A DNA stretch of 6,682 nucleotides from UBA6120 sp035361955. Lineage in GTDB: Bacteria > Bacillota_I > Bacilli_A > RFN20 > CAG-826. Every line of letters begins with the position of its first letter. Positions within the stretch are counted from its first letter, which is position 1. The stretch is from contig DAOSDC010000028.1 of the NCBI GenBank assembly GCA_035361955.1, forward strand, positions 1 to 6,682, given 5' to 3'. Below, piece by piece: positions 1 through 5,757 of this stretch. Position numbers and translations under genes: made by a program. Below the pieces are notes generated by a model. That model worked only from the letters and a program-made list of their open reading frames with translations, was not told the origin of the DNA and did not search any database.

Positions 1-528
1 TGTGCTAACTTTCCTGATTCCGGCGACATATGATGCGTAACCATCACCCAGTTGCGTATGATAATCATCTTGGCGATCAGCCATCGAAAACACTGGCTTG
101 CCATTGGCTGCGCGTAGTACCCGCATCGTGTTGGTGGCTACGCTCGTGCGTCGTGAAAGGATGCCATCGATCATTGATTCAAGAAAACCGAAGTTTTCAT
201 ATTTGCCACTGATTTTCAAAACCGGTTCGCCGTTACTGATGATGTCGCCATCGCGAAGTGCCATAACTTCTAGTTCTCCAGGATTAATCGCAAACGTATG
301 GATCAAAGCTATCGCTTCGTCGACACCGCATACCATTGTGTCGTCGGACCGTTGAAAAAATTGCATCGTAACGACATGGCCCGGAATGTTTTGTTTCACG
401 ATTTGATTAGTTTTCAAAAAGTAATTAGCAGCATAAAAACCGAGTCCTAGTTTCGGGTCAAAATTGAATGTTTTATTTGTCACTCGTGAAATTTTGCCGG
501 CTTCTTTTAATTTAACTTCCAGATCCAT
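1..528 (-). CDS. pncB: Nicotinate phosphoribosyltransferase, N-terminal 176 residues (3' end beyond window)
   Basis: Nicotinate phosphoribosyltransferase makes nicotinate mononucleotide from nicotinate and PRPP (ATP-assisted in this family), the entry step of NAD salvage in the cytosol. The reading frame is open from an ATG at 528 to the left window edge, exactly 176 codons. Family-like stretches are visible: a quinolinate/nicotinate-PRTase N-terminal domain (about residues 15-110, with PGHVVTMQFFQR at 49-60 and GDIISNGEPVLKI at 94-106), then the start of the barrel with FGFLESMIDGILSRRTSVAT (113-132) and GDGYASYVAGIRKVST (161-176), typical of the COG1488 group. The catalytic C-terminal half is not in view. 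The start is set by GGGAG six bases upstream, lying over the last codon and stop of the ytpR-like gene. Only ATT separates that TGA from this ATG, so the gene is the last visible member of the operon and probably translationally coupled. Nicotinamide specificity cannot be excluded from this half. Confidence 0.88.
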   Translation of the reverse strand, partial: MDLEVKLKEAGKISRVTNKTFNFDPKLGLGFYAANYFLKTNQIVKQNIPGHVVTMQFFQRSDDTMVCGVDEAIALIHTFAINPGELEVMALRDGDIISNGEPVLKISGKYENFGFLESMIDGILSRRTSVATNTMRVLRAANGKPVFSMADRQDDYHTQLGDGYASYVAGIRKVST

Positions 529-531
529 AAT

Positions 532-1110
532 TCACTCCCAATGAAAATATTCGCTACCAAGCGAGTATTTTTCAGCTACCGTCAGCGGACAATCAGGCGC
601 GCCCATGACATCAAACATGCTGGCTGGGCAAATAAAAACATTATCATGATCTTCAGAAACGTAAACGATTCCATTAGGTAACAGGGTGCCATCAAGCGCA
701 ATGACGAGGCGTTGTCCCACGCTAACCATCAAATTTGTTACATCCGCGCAGAATCGGTTGCTACCATCGCTAATTTGCGCCTGTTTCGTGGCGTAATCGA
801 TTGCGGTGACTTCGCCGATGATGAAATTGCTCGTGAATTTGGGCAAATAGACATCAACGCCATCGTTAGCAAATTTGTCGTTGATAATGTCAATGAGCAC
901 CTGCGGTGGATTGACGATTAATCCCGAAGCATGAATTTTTATTAATGATTGAATATTGAAAACATTGACGCCAATCAAACTATCATCGTGATAAATGAGC
1001 ACCGTGTCAGCGATGCGTTGACTATGTGTCGGTAACTGGTTGGGCTCAATGATTACCAGCAGCACATCGCCAAGCGACTTTGGTTGGTAAAATAGGTCGT
1101 AACGCTTCAT
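532..1110 (-). CDS. ytpR: YtpR-like protein: DUF4479-type N-terminus plus divergent tRNA-binding (EMAP/OB) domain
   Basis: This 192-residue protein has the length and architecture of the YtpR family (about 200 residues; role in the cell not firmly established, related to the tRNA-binding domain of PheT and CsaA). Residues about 1-90 match the N-terminal DUF4479-like part: MKRYDLFYQPKSLGDVLLV, then a repeated-looking LIGVNVFNI pattern. Residues about 95-185 follow the OB-fold tRNA-binding layout: IIGEVTAID at 97-105, VGQRLVIALDGTLLPNG at 131-147 and FICPASMF at 159-166. These correspond to the family's VVGkV, aGqkVvvA..Ga.mP.G and MICSa.EL elements. The usual CGAPN core is replaced by CADVTN (121-126) and the usual GMICS by VFICP, so nucleic-acid binding may be altered. 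The start ATG overlaps the upstream peptidase stop by four bases (ATGA), with only a weak GGGA upstream, suggesting coupling. The stop is TGA. The family call is by pattern from memory, without alignment. Confidence 0.8.
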   Translation of the reverse strand: MKRYDLFYQPKSLGDVLLVIIEPNQLPTHSQRIADTVLIYHDDSLIGVNVFNIQSLIKIHASGLIVNPPQVLIDIINDKFANDGVDVYLPKFTSNFIIGEVTAIDYATKQAQISDGSNRFCADVTNLMVSVGQRLVIALDGTLLPNGIVYVSEDHDNVFICPASMFDVMGAPDCPLTVAEKYSLGSEYFHWE

Positions 1111-2189
1111 CGTCGTCCCGCACGAAACTCCTCGATTTTGGTAGCATCAATTTTTCGAAGCATCGTAAGCAGTGATTTTTTTGCGGCAAGATAATCCTCG
1201 ACGTCAATCATCGAAGAATTGGTGTGAATGCTTCGTGCGCAAATGCAGTGGGTCAGTGTTAACACGCCCGACATGTTTTTATGGATGGCTCCGGCATCAG
1301 TGCCTCCCGGAGAATCAAAGAATTGTGCTTTGACGCCAGCTTCCTTGGCACACTGCTCTTGAAAATCGAGCAATGGTTTATACGCAATCATCGACCCATC
1401 GACATAACGTAACAAGATGCCACCGCCCAGCTGTCCCCATTGCGATTTGTCGCCACTACTGTCACGGGCAGGCGAGCAATCGAGCACGATTGCAAGGTCT
1501 GGATTAATTTTATAACTGGCGGTTGTTGCCCCACGCAAACCGACTTCTTCTTGAACCGTGCCCCCGACATACAAATCAAAAGGCAATTCCTCGTTTTTAA
1601 GTTCATCAAGAATCTCAAGACCAAGTGCCAAGCCATAGCGGTTGTCGAACGCTTTGGACATAAGCCGCTTTCCGCCGTTTAAAACGAGGAATGGACCGGA
1701 CACGACAATCATCGCCCCAATAAAGACACCGGCGTTTTTTGCCTCTTCGAGTGATGCAAAACCGAAATCGAACAATAATTCTTTTATTTCTGGTACTTTC
1801 GGTTCGGTATTTTTTAGTAAATGCGGCGGCGTTGCGTCAATCGTTCCTTGGATATAGGTACCATCTTTCGTTCGTAAAACGACGCGCTGACTCGTGAGTG
1901 CCAACGTATTAAGACCACCGATGTTGTGTGCCTTCAGCAAGCCGTGTTCCAGCATCTCGATCACGATAAATCCGACTTCATCCATATGTCCGGCGACCAT
2001 GACCTTTTTGGCATTGGCCATCTTGCTCTTCTTAAGAGCAAAAATACTACCGAGATTATCAGTGACGAGTTGTAATCCTCGCTTCTCGTATTCGTTTTTA
2101 AGATACCGCGCCACTTCATTTTCTTGGCCGGAAACGCCATTGATTTGGGTAAGTGTTTTAAGATTGTTAAGTTGTGCGTCTGTAAGCAT
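1107..2189 (-). CDS. M42 family metal-dependent aminopeptidase (glutamyl/deblocking aminopeptidase type)
   Basis: M42 aminopeptidases are cytosolic di-metal enzymes, often forming tetrahedral dodecamers, that trim N-terminal residues from peptides. At 360 residues the protein has family length and carries all expected metal and catalytic positions: H68 and D70 in VAGHMDEVGF, D182 in SKAFDNRYG, the catalytic E214 with E215 in GTVQEEVGLRGA, D237 in IVLDCSPA and H322 in ARSIHTNSS. DSPGGTDAGAIH (292-303) is also family-typical. Residues about 70-170 form the inserted dimerisation/PDZ-like region. The start is supported by AAGGA seven bases upstream (2197-2201), inside the end of trmB, whose stop lies three bases before the ATG. 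The stop is TGA and overlaps the next start. Members are variously called YtoP, PepA, FrvX or cellulase-like (CelM); substrate preference cannot be read from sequence, so no symbol is given. Confidence 0.93.
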   Translation of the reverse strand: MLTDAQLNNLKTLTQINGVSGQENEVARYLKNEYEKRGLQLVTDNLGSIFALKKSKMANAKKVMVAGHMDEVGFIVIEMLEHGLLKAHNIGGLNTLALTSQRVVLRTKDGTYIQGTIDATPPHLLKNTEPKVPEIKELLFDFGFASLEEAKNAGVFIGAMIVVSGPFLVLNGGKRLMSKAFDNRYGLALGLEILDELKNEELPFDLYVGGTVQEEVGLRGATTASYKINPDLAIVLDCSPARDSSGDKSQWGQLGGGILLRYVDGSMIAYKPLLDFQEQCAKEAGVKAQFFDSPGGTDAGAIHKNMSGVLTLTHCICARSIHTNSSMIDVEDYLAAKKSLLTMLRKIDATKIEEFRAGRR

Positions 2190-2192
2190 TGG

Positions 2193-2816
2193 TTAATCCT
2201 TTCTGATGACGATGCGATAAATGTTTTGACCTTGAGCGCGAAATGTCTCTTCGTATTCGGTTAGAGCGTCAGACTCGTCTAAAACACGATAGTCTTCAGT
2301 TTTCGTCACTATATTATAACCATGCTCGCGCATCGTAGCGAGGCTATATTCATACAAGTCACGATTATCGGTCTTCATATATATATGTCCTTGCGGTTTT
2401 AAAATTCGCATGTAATGAGGCAAAAATCGCGGTGAAGTCAAGCGACGTTTCGCGTGACGTTTCTTCGGCCATGGATCAGAAAAATTGAGGAACACGGCCT
2501 CGAAAGCCACCTTGGGCAAAATGTCGACCAGTGCCGCAAAATCAGCATTGACAAATTTAATGTTTGGTAGCGGCTTTATTGCTAGTTTCCGACCGCAGAT
2601 AGCCGAAGCGACCAAAGCTCGCTCGATGCCATAAAACATCACCTCGGGATATTTGCTGGCCATCGAAATAAGAAAGTTTCCTTTGCCGCTACCCACTTCC
2701 AACATGATTGGTCTATGGATCGATCCAAGGTTTGATAAAAAAGCATCTTGGTCAAGCACCAAATCGGGGTGGGCATCGAGAAACGGTCGTGCCCACGGCT
2801 TATTTTTTAGCCGCAT
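2193..2816 (-). CDS. trmB: tRNA (guanine-N7)-methyltransferase TrmB
   Basis: TrmB uses S-adenosylmethionine to form m7G at position 46 in the variable loop of many tRNAs. The 207-residue protein matches the Bacillus form (about 210) end to end: N-terminal MRLKNKPWARPFL, SAM motif I LEVGSGKGNF (39-48), acidic ribose contact E65 in YGIER, D92, the signature NFSDPWPKKRHAKRR (111-125), KTDN (148-151) and C-terminal TEYEETF plus GQNIYR. An open frame extends upstream to 2939 but is coding for pepV in another frame. I chose the ATG at 2816 because homologues begin MR(M/L)(R/K)(H/N)KPWA. This start lies 17 bases inside the end of pepV and has no clear Shine-Dalgarno sequence in front (only a GGG in CTTGGGTC), so translation probably depends on ribosomes finishing pepV. 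An in-frame ATG at 2834 is possible but unsupported by homology or a ribosome binding site. Confidence 0.96.
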   Translation of the reverse strand: MRLKNKPWARPFLDAHPDLVLDQDAFLSNLGSIHRPIMLEVGSGKGNFLISMASKYPEVMFYGIERALVASAICGRKLAIKPLPNIKFVNADFAALVDILPKVAFEAVFLNFSDPWPKKRHAKRRLTSPRFLPHYMRILKPQGHIYMKTDNRDLYEYSLATMREHGYNIVTKTEDYRVLDESDALTEYEETFRAQGQNIYRIVIRKD

Positions 2817-4167
2817 ACAATTGACCCAAGTCATAGATGGCTCGGGCGTAAATACCGATACTTGCTTGTAAATCTTCAAGATCGATTTTTTCGTTGATAT
2901 CGTGGATGTTGTCTTCCTTACCGGGGAAATGCGAACCAAAGGCCACCGTATTTAGTGCTTCTTTGGCGTAAGTGCCGCCACCGATGGTCATCATTTGGCT
3001 GTCAGTGTCACCACTTTCTTTTCGATAAGCTTTGAGCATCGTTTGCACCATGGGGGAATCCGGATCGAAAAGGAGCGGGCGACTATACATTAAAACGGTG
3101 ACCGGCAAAATGCTTTTTTGACCGATTTGTTTAATTGTTTCTTCAAATATGACGGTTTCCGGAAAGCGGAAATTGACGACCATTGAGAAAACGCCATCTT
3201 TGTATGATATTAATCCGACATTATATGTCGTATGGTGCAATAACGGCGATTCGTAATAATGGCCGAGCGAACGGCCAAATGGCTCACGATATTGGTTGGC
3301 AATCGTTTGTAAGGATTCAATTCCATAATGATGGCCTAGTGCATCGAGCATTTGGATACCGGCGTTAACGCCGAGTTCGGGTAGTGATCCATGCGCCGCC
3401 TTGCCCAAAATCACGATGCGGGTCGTGTCGCCTTCATGGTTGACTTGGTAGCGAAAGATGGTCGTTGCTAGATACGATTCAATGCTAAGGTCTTTTTTAA
3501 CGATGGCCTCCGCCCGGTCTATCACTGAATTGGAAACGACGCCGGCATTCACTGAAATGATAGGACCAAGGTTTAATTTGCCCTCTAACTTGTAGTTGGA
3601 AATTCCTTTTTCGCCATAAATAAGCGGAAATTCGCCATCAGGTGTAAAGCCTGCGACGCAGTGAGGTTTTTTCAATTCGTGAAAATAATAATGAAGACAA
3701 CCGCTACCGCGTTCTTCGTTACCTCCAATAACGAGGCGCATCCGATAACCAGCGGTAAGGTGATGGTCCTTCAGCAAGCGCATCGCCATATAAGCGGCAA
3801 TCGCCGGACCTTTGTCGTCACTCGCGCCACGGCCATAGACGCGATTATCGACAACAGCACCGCTGAAAGGATGATTGGTCCAAGTGCCAGATACCGGCAC
3901 AACGTCAGCATGGGCATATACGCCGATAATCGGACCTGTTCCAAACGATATTTCGGTAGCGTATCCATCGTTATAAGAAACCTCAAAACCATCTTTTTCA
4001 GCAATTGCGCCAATATAACGTAATGCTTGCATGACGCCACGGCCAAACGGGGCCCCAACTTCGATGGTAGTCTCGTCGTATACCGAGTCAATCTGGATCC
4101 ATTTTGAAAGAAGGTCGATGGCAGTGTTTTGGTAATTTTGTGCTAACAGGCTAAATTTTTTCTTCAT
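2800..4167 (-). CDS. pepV: M20 family dipeptidase PepV (carnosinase-like Xaa-dipeptidase)
   Basis: PepV is a cytosolic di-zinc dipeptidase of the M20A family that cleaves a broad range of dipeptides; in lactic acid bacteria it completes the breakdown of imported peptides. The 455 residues (Lactobacillus PepV about 470) contain the full set of ligands: H86 and D88 in YAHADVVPVSGTW, bridging D118 in GRGASDDKG, general base E151 with E152 in GGNEERGSG, D177 in FTPDGEFPL, H259 in KAAHGSLPE (transition-state stabiliser in the lid domain) and H422 in GKEDNIHDINEKI. IDSVYDE near residue 26 is also typical of the subfamily. The start at MKKKF is fixed by a perfect AAGGAG seven bases upstream (4175-4180); a longer frame to 4194 has no such site and would deepen the overlap with the transporter gene. 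The gene overlaps the upstream stop by 17 bases and the trmB start by 17 bases. Confidence 0.95.
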   Translation of the reverse strand: MKKKFSLLAQNYQNTAIDLLSKWIQIDSVYDETTIEVGAPFGRGVMQALRYIGAIAEKDGFEVSYNDGYATEISFGTGPIIGVYAHADVVPVSGTWTNHPFSGAVVDNRVYGRGASDDKGPAIAAYMAMRLLKDHHLTAGYRMRLVIGGNEERGSGCLHYYFHELKKPHCVAGFTPDGEFPLIYGEKGISNYKLEGKLNLGPIISVNAGVVSNSVIDRAEAIVKKDLSIESYLATTIFRYQVNHEGDTTRIVILGKAAHGSLPELGVNAGIQMLDALGHHYGIESLQTIANQYREPFGRSLGHYYESPLLHHTTYNVGLISYKDGVFSMVVNFRFPETVIFEETIKQIGQKSILPVTVLMYSRPLLFDPDSPMVQTMLKAYRKESGDTDSQMMTIGGGTYAKEALNTVAFGSHFPGKEDNIHDINEKIDLEDLQASIGIYARAIYDLGQLYAAKK

Positions 4168-4801
4168 GTTTCTTCTCCTTTTTGAAGGCATCAACGATTG
4201 CTTGGAAACGCGGATAACGCGATAATGCCAGCGCCAAAATCGGAACGAGCAGGGCCGCGATGATCGCTTCGGGAATGCCGTTGGTCAAGATTACGAAACC
4301 CATTAATAACCAGTATGTGCTAAAGCCGATTCCGGCAAAGTCGACGCTTGCTTCGATTGTTGGAGCATAAATAAGGCCAAGCATTAATAAAACTAACACT
4401 GAATGTAGTAGTGTCAATCCAGCACTTGAAAGCGATAAGACAATTTTATTAAATACATTGCGTTTAATAAGCTTGGCGAAATCAAATGCCAAGCCAGACG
4501 CAAGGCCAAACAGTGCCCGTGGCAAAATCGATACTAACGGGTCGGCAAAATAAAAATCGATGAACGAGACGGGAGCGACGATTGCTCGCGTGAATGACAG
4601 AAATCCAAATACGAGTCCATATAGCAATCCGGTTTTCCAACCAAAGATTACCGCCCCAAACAAAACTGGGATATGCAAAAGCGTAAAAGCGACAACAGGC
4701 GATAATGAGATAAAGCCGATTTGCGGCACAAACGTCATCAGTGTCATCAATCCGATGAACATCGCATGGATTGACATTTGAATGATTTTATTGTTTTTCA
4801 T
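4151..4801 (-). CDS. panT: ECF transporter S component, probable pantothenate permease (PanT)
   Basis: S components are small membrane proteins that bind one vitamin and pair with a shared energising module (two ATPases plus EcfT), which is not encoded in this window. The 216-residue protein is strongly hydrophobic with about six membrane segments (roughly residues 8-27, 30-54, 57-78, 88-110, 118-145 and 160-195), few charges between them, and a basic C-terminal tail KKEKKHEEK. The stretch PVVAFTLLHIPVLFGAVIFG (35-54) followed by GLLYGLVFGFLSF is characteristic of the family (ECF_trnsprt / COG4684-like). Pantothenate as substrate is inferred from the operon: the gene follows coaX and its start lies 14 bases inside coaX, a pairing known for PanT in other Bacillota. 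GGAG nine bases upstream supports the ATG. The ECF S-component call is firm; the substrate is less so, with another vitamin the alternative. Confidence 0.82.
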   Translation of the reverse strand: MKNNKIIQMSIHAMFIGLMTLMTFVPQIGFISLSPVVAFTLLHIPVLFGAVIFGWKTGLLYGLVFGFLSFTRAIVAPVSFIDFYFADPLVSILPRALFGLASGLAFDFAKLIKRNVFNKIVLSLSSAGLTLLHSVLVLLMLGLIYAPTIEASVDFAGIGFSTYWLLMGFVILTNGIPEAIIAALLVPILALALSRYPRFQAIVDAFKKEKKHEEKI

Positions 4802-5570
4802 GGTAATTGCTCCGGTTTTTATTATAAATAGTCAACAGACCATCGAATAGCAGGTTCTCGTCATAGATTAGTTTTGGTAACAATTGGCGCACTAACTTCG
4901 AATAGCCGCCTGTTAAAATTATCGGTTTATCGGTGTTCAATTCCTTGGCGACTTTCTCGGACAGACCTTCGACGAGGCAAGCATGACCGTAGAGTGCGCC
5001 ACTATTGACGGCGTCAACCGTGTTGCGGCCAATCACTTGCGCAGGCAAGCTCAAATCGACGTCTGATAACTGCGAGGCCTGTCCAATTAAACCCTTTAAC
5101 GAAACCATCAGTCCTGGGGCGATCGTAACACCGACGAAGGCGCCTTTTTGATCGACGGCGATGATTTTGGTGGCCGTGCCCATGTCGACGATGACACATG
5201 GAGCTTGGTATTTGGTAATCGCTCCGACGCTTGCGGCAACCAAATCAGCTCCGACTTCGCTCGGATGGTCGACATGAAGCGCCAAACCGGTTTTTAACTT
5301 CTTTCCCAACATGAGTATTGGTGCTTGGTAAATTGCTTCAAGCGCTTGCTTGACAATGGGAGTCAGCGGTGGCACGACGCTACAAAAAACAATCGCTTCA
5401 CACTGATTGGCGCTGTAATTAGTTTCCAATAAAAACGATTTAAGTATCAATTGATATTCAATCGCCGTTTTATGACGGTCCGAATTAGTAAAAAAGCGGT
5501 GTTGGCACTTCTGTTGCTCATAAACACCAATAGACAGGGCGCTGTTGCCCAAGTCGACGAGTATAATCAT
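4788..5570 (-). CDS. coaX: Type III pantothenate kinase
   Basis: CoaX phosphorylates pantothenate to 4'-phosphopantothenate, the first step of CoA synthesis, using ATP and a monovalent cation; unlike CoaA it is not feedback-inhibited by CoA. The 260 residues have family length and show the ASKHA-type motifs in register: ATP loop DLGNSALSIG (6-15), substrate loop HPSEVGAD with catalytic D109, cation ligand D129 and T132 in VDMGTAT, GVTIAPGLMVS (147-157), IGRNTVDAVNSGALYG (180-195, T184 contacting substrate) and ILTGGYSKLV (218-227). One oddity: the GADR substrate motif reads GADL (Leu110, codon TTG at 5241-5243), and GTATT reads GTATK. AAGGAG lies four bases before the ATG (5575-5580). It is the first gene of the minus-strand operon, preceded by a plausible promoter, and overlaps the transporter start by 14 bases. 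Confidence 0.94.
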   Translation of the reverse strand: MIILVDLGNSALSIGVYEQQKCQHRFFTNSDRHKTAIEYQLILKSFLLETNYSANQCEAIVFCSVVPPLTPIVKQALEAIYQAPILMLGKKLKTGLALHVDHPSEVGADLVAASVGAITKYQAPCVIVDMGTATKIIAVDQKGAFVGVTIAPGLMVSLKGLIGQASQLSDVDLSLPAQVIGRNTVDAVNSGALYGHACLVEGLSEKVAKELNTDKPIILTGGYSKLVRQLLPKLIYDENLLFDGLLTIYNKNRSNYHEKQ

Positions 5571-5585
5571 ATTGCTCCTTAGCTA

Positions 5586-5618
5586 CCATCTTGCTATTGC
5601 AAGTATCGTGCCCGATGG
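5586..5618 (-). other. Possible small structured 5' leader of the coaX operon
   Basis: If transcription starts about seven bases past the predicted -10, the coaX leader is roughly 50 nt. It contains a perfect 5-bp hairpin with a 4-nt loop (CTTGC / GCAAG, 5590-5603) enclosed by a possible CCATC / GATGG pairing (5586-5590 with 5614-5618); the two compete for base 5590. It is short and matches no riboswitch class I know. It may be chance. Confidence 0.2.
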
Positions 5619-5628
5619 ATTTATTTAT

Positions 5629-5659
5629 ATTATAGACGATTTTGCAAAAAAGTTTTCAA
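5629..5659 (-). promoter_or_regulatory. Predicted sigma-A promoter for the coaX operon
   Basis: Reading leftward, a consensus -10 TATAAT (bases 5634-5629) is preceded by TTGAAA (5659-5654), with a long 19-bp spacer. A perfect 10-bp palindrome TTTTGCAAAA (5640-5649) sits in the middle of this spacer. The distance to the coaX ATG is about 60 bases. The -10 is convincing; the -35 pairing is suboptimal and could mean a weak or regulated promoter. This is the only intergenic promoter candidate for the seven-gene operon. Confidence 0.55.
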
Positions 5660-5707
5660 TATCACGCAATCAACGCAATTTATCGGGATGAAGGACTAGC
5701 ATTTTGC

Positions 5708-5736
5708 TTGACATACTACTAGTATGAGTATGTAGT
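5708..5736 (+). promoter_or_regulatory. Candidate rightward promoter for the lipoprotein gene
   Basis: TTGACA at 5708-5713 is a consensus -35. At 17 bp the matching -10 would be TGTAGT (5731-5736), a poor match lacking the key second-position A; TATGTA at 15 bp spacing is the other option. A start near 5743 would leave a leader of only about 15 nt beginning at the ribosome binding site. The true promoter may lie further upstream or need an activator. Confidence 0.35.
5711..5733. repeat. Inverted repeat overlapping the rightward -35 (operator-like dyad)
   Basis: A perfect 7-bp inverted repeat, ACATACT (5711-5717) and AGTATGT (5727-5733), is separated by nine bases. A nested alternative is CATACT-ACT-AGTATG (5712-5726), because the hexamer AGTATG occurs twice in tandem (5721-5732). 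It begins in the TTGACA hexamer and fills the spacer, where a repressor or a spacer-distorting activator would bind. If transcription starts further upstream it could instead fold in the mRNA before the ribosome binding site. Confidence 0.4.
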
Positions 5737-5743
5737 TATGAAT

Positions 5744-5749
5744 AGGAGG
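5744..5749 (+). promoter_or_regulatory. Strong ribosome binding site for the lipoprotein gene
   Basis: AGGAGG, a full match to the Shine-Dalgarno core, sits eight bases before the ATG at 5758. It fixes this start, which also gives a well-formed lipoprotein signal peptide. Confidence 0.85.
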
Positions 5750-5757
5750 ACTACGCT

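Noticed and set aside
30..355. Plus-strand open frames at 30-212 and 98-355
   Set aside because: They are antisense to the phosphoribosyltransferase, with no ribosome binding site and no protein-like character.
523..1110. UGA=Trp genetic code (Mycoplasma-type), which would fuse ytpR to pncB
   Set aside because: All tryptophans checked, including invariant ones such as DPWPKK in TrmB, are TGG. TGA also ends the M42 gene at family length, and pncB has its own ribosome binding site and ATG.
2817..2939. N-terminal extension of TrmB to an ATG at 2939
   Set aside because: The extra 41 residues are an out-of-frame reading of the pepV C-terminus, and TrmB homologues start at the MRLKNKPWA position.
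4168..4194. Longer PepV start at 4194
   Set aside because: It lacks a ribosome binding site, whereas AAGGAG is correctly placed before the ATG at 4167; the added MMPSKRRRN is an artefact of the transporter gene's 3' end.
1..5570. Rho-independent terminators inside the minus-strand operon
   Set aside because: Genes overlap or are 3 nt apart, and no GC-rich stem followed by a T-run appears at any gene end.
5571..5757. Riboswitch, tRNA, small RNA or CRISPR repeat in the divergent intergenic region
   Set aside because: It is only 187 bp and largely taken up by promoter elements, with no cloverleaf, no spaced repeats and no known riboswitch core. The 7-nt direct repeat ACGCAAT (5664-5670 and 5673-5679) is too short to interpret.
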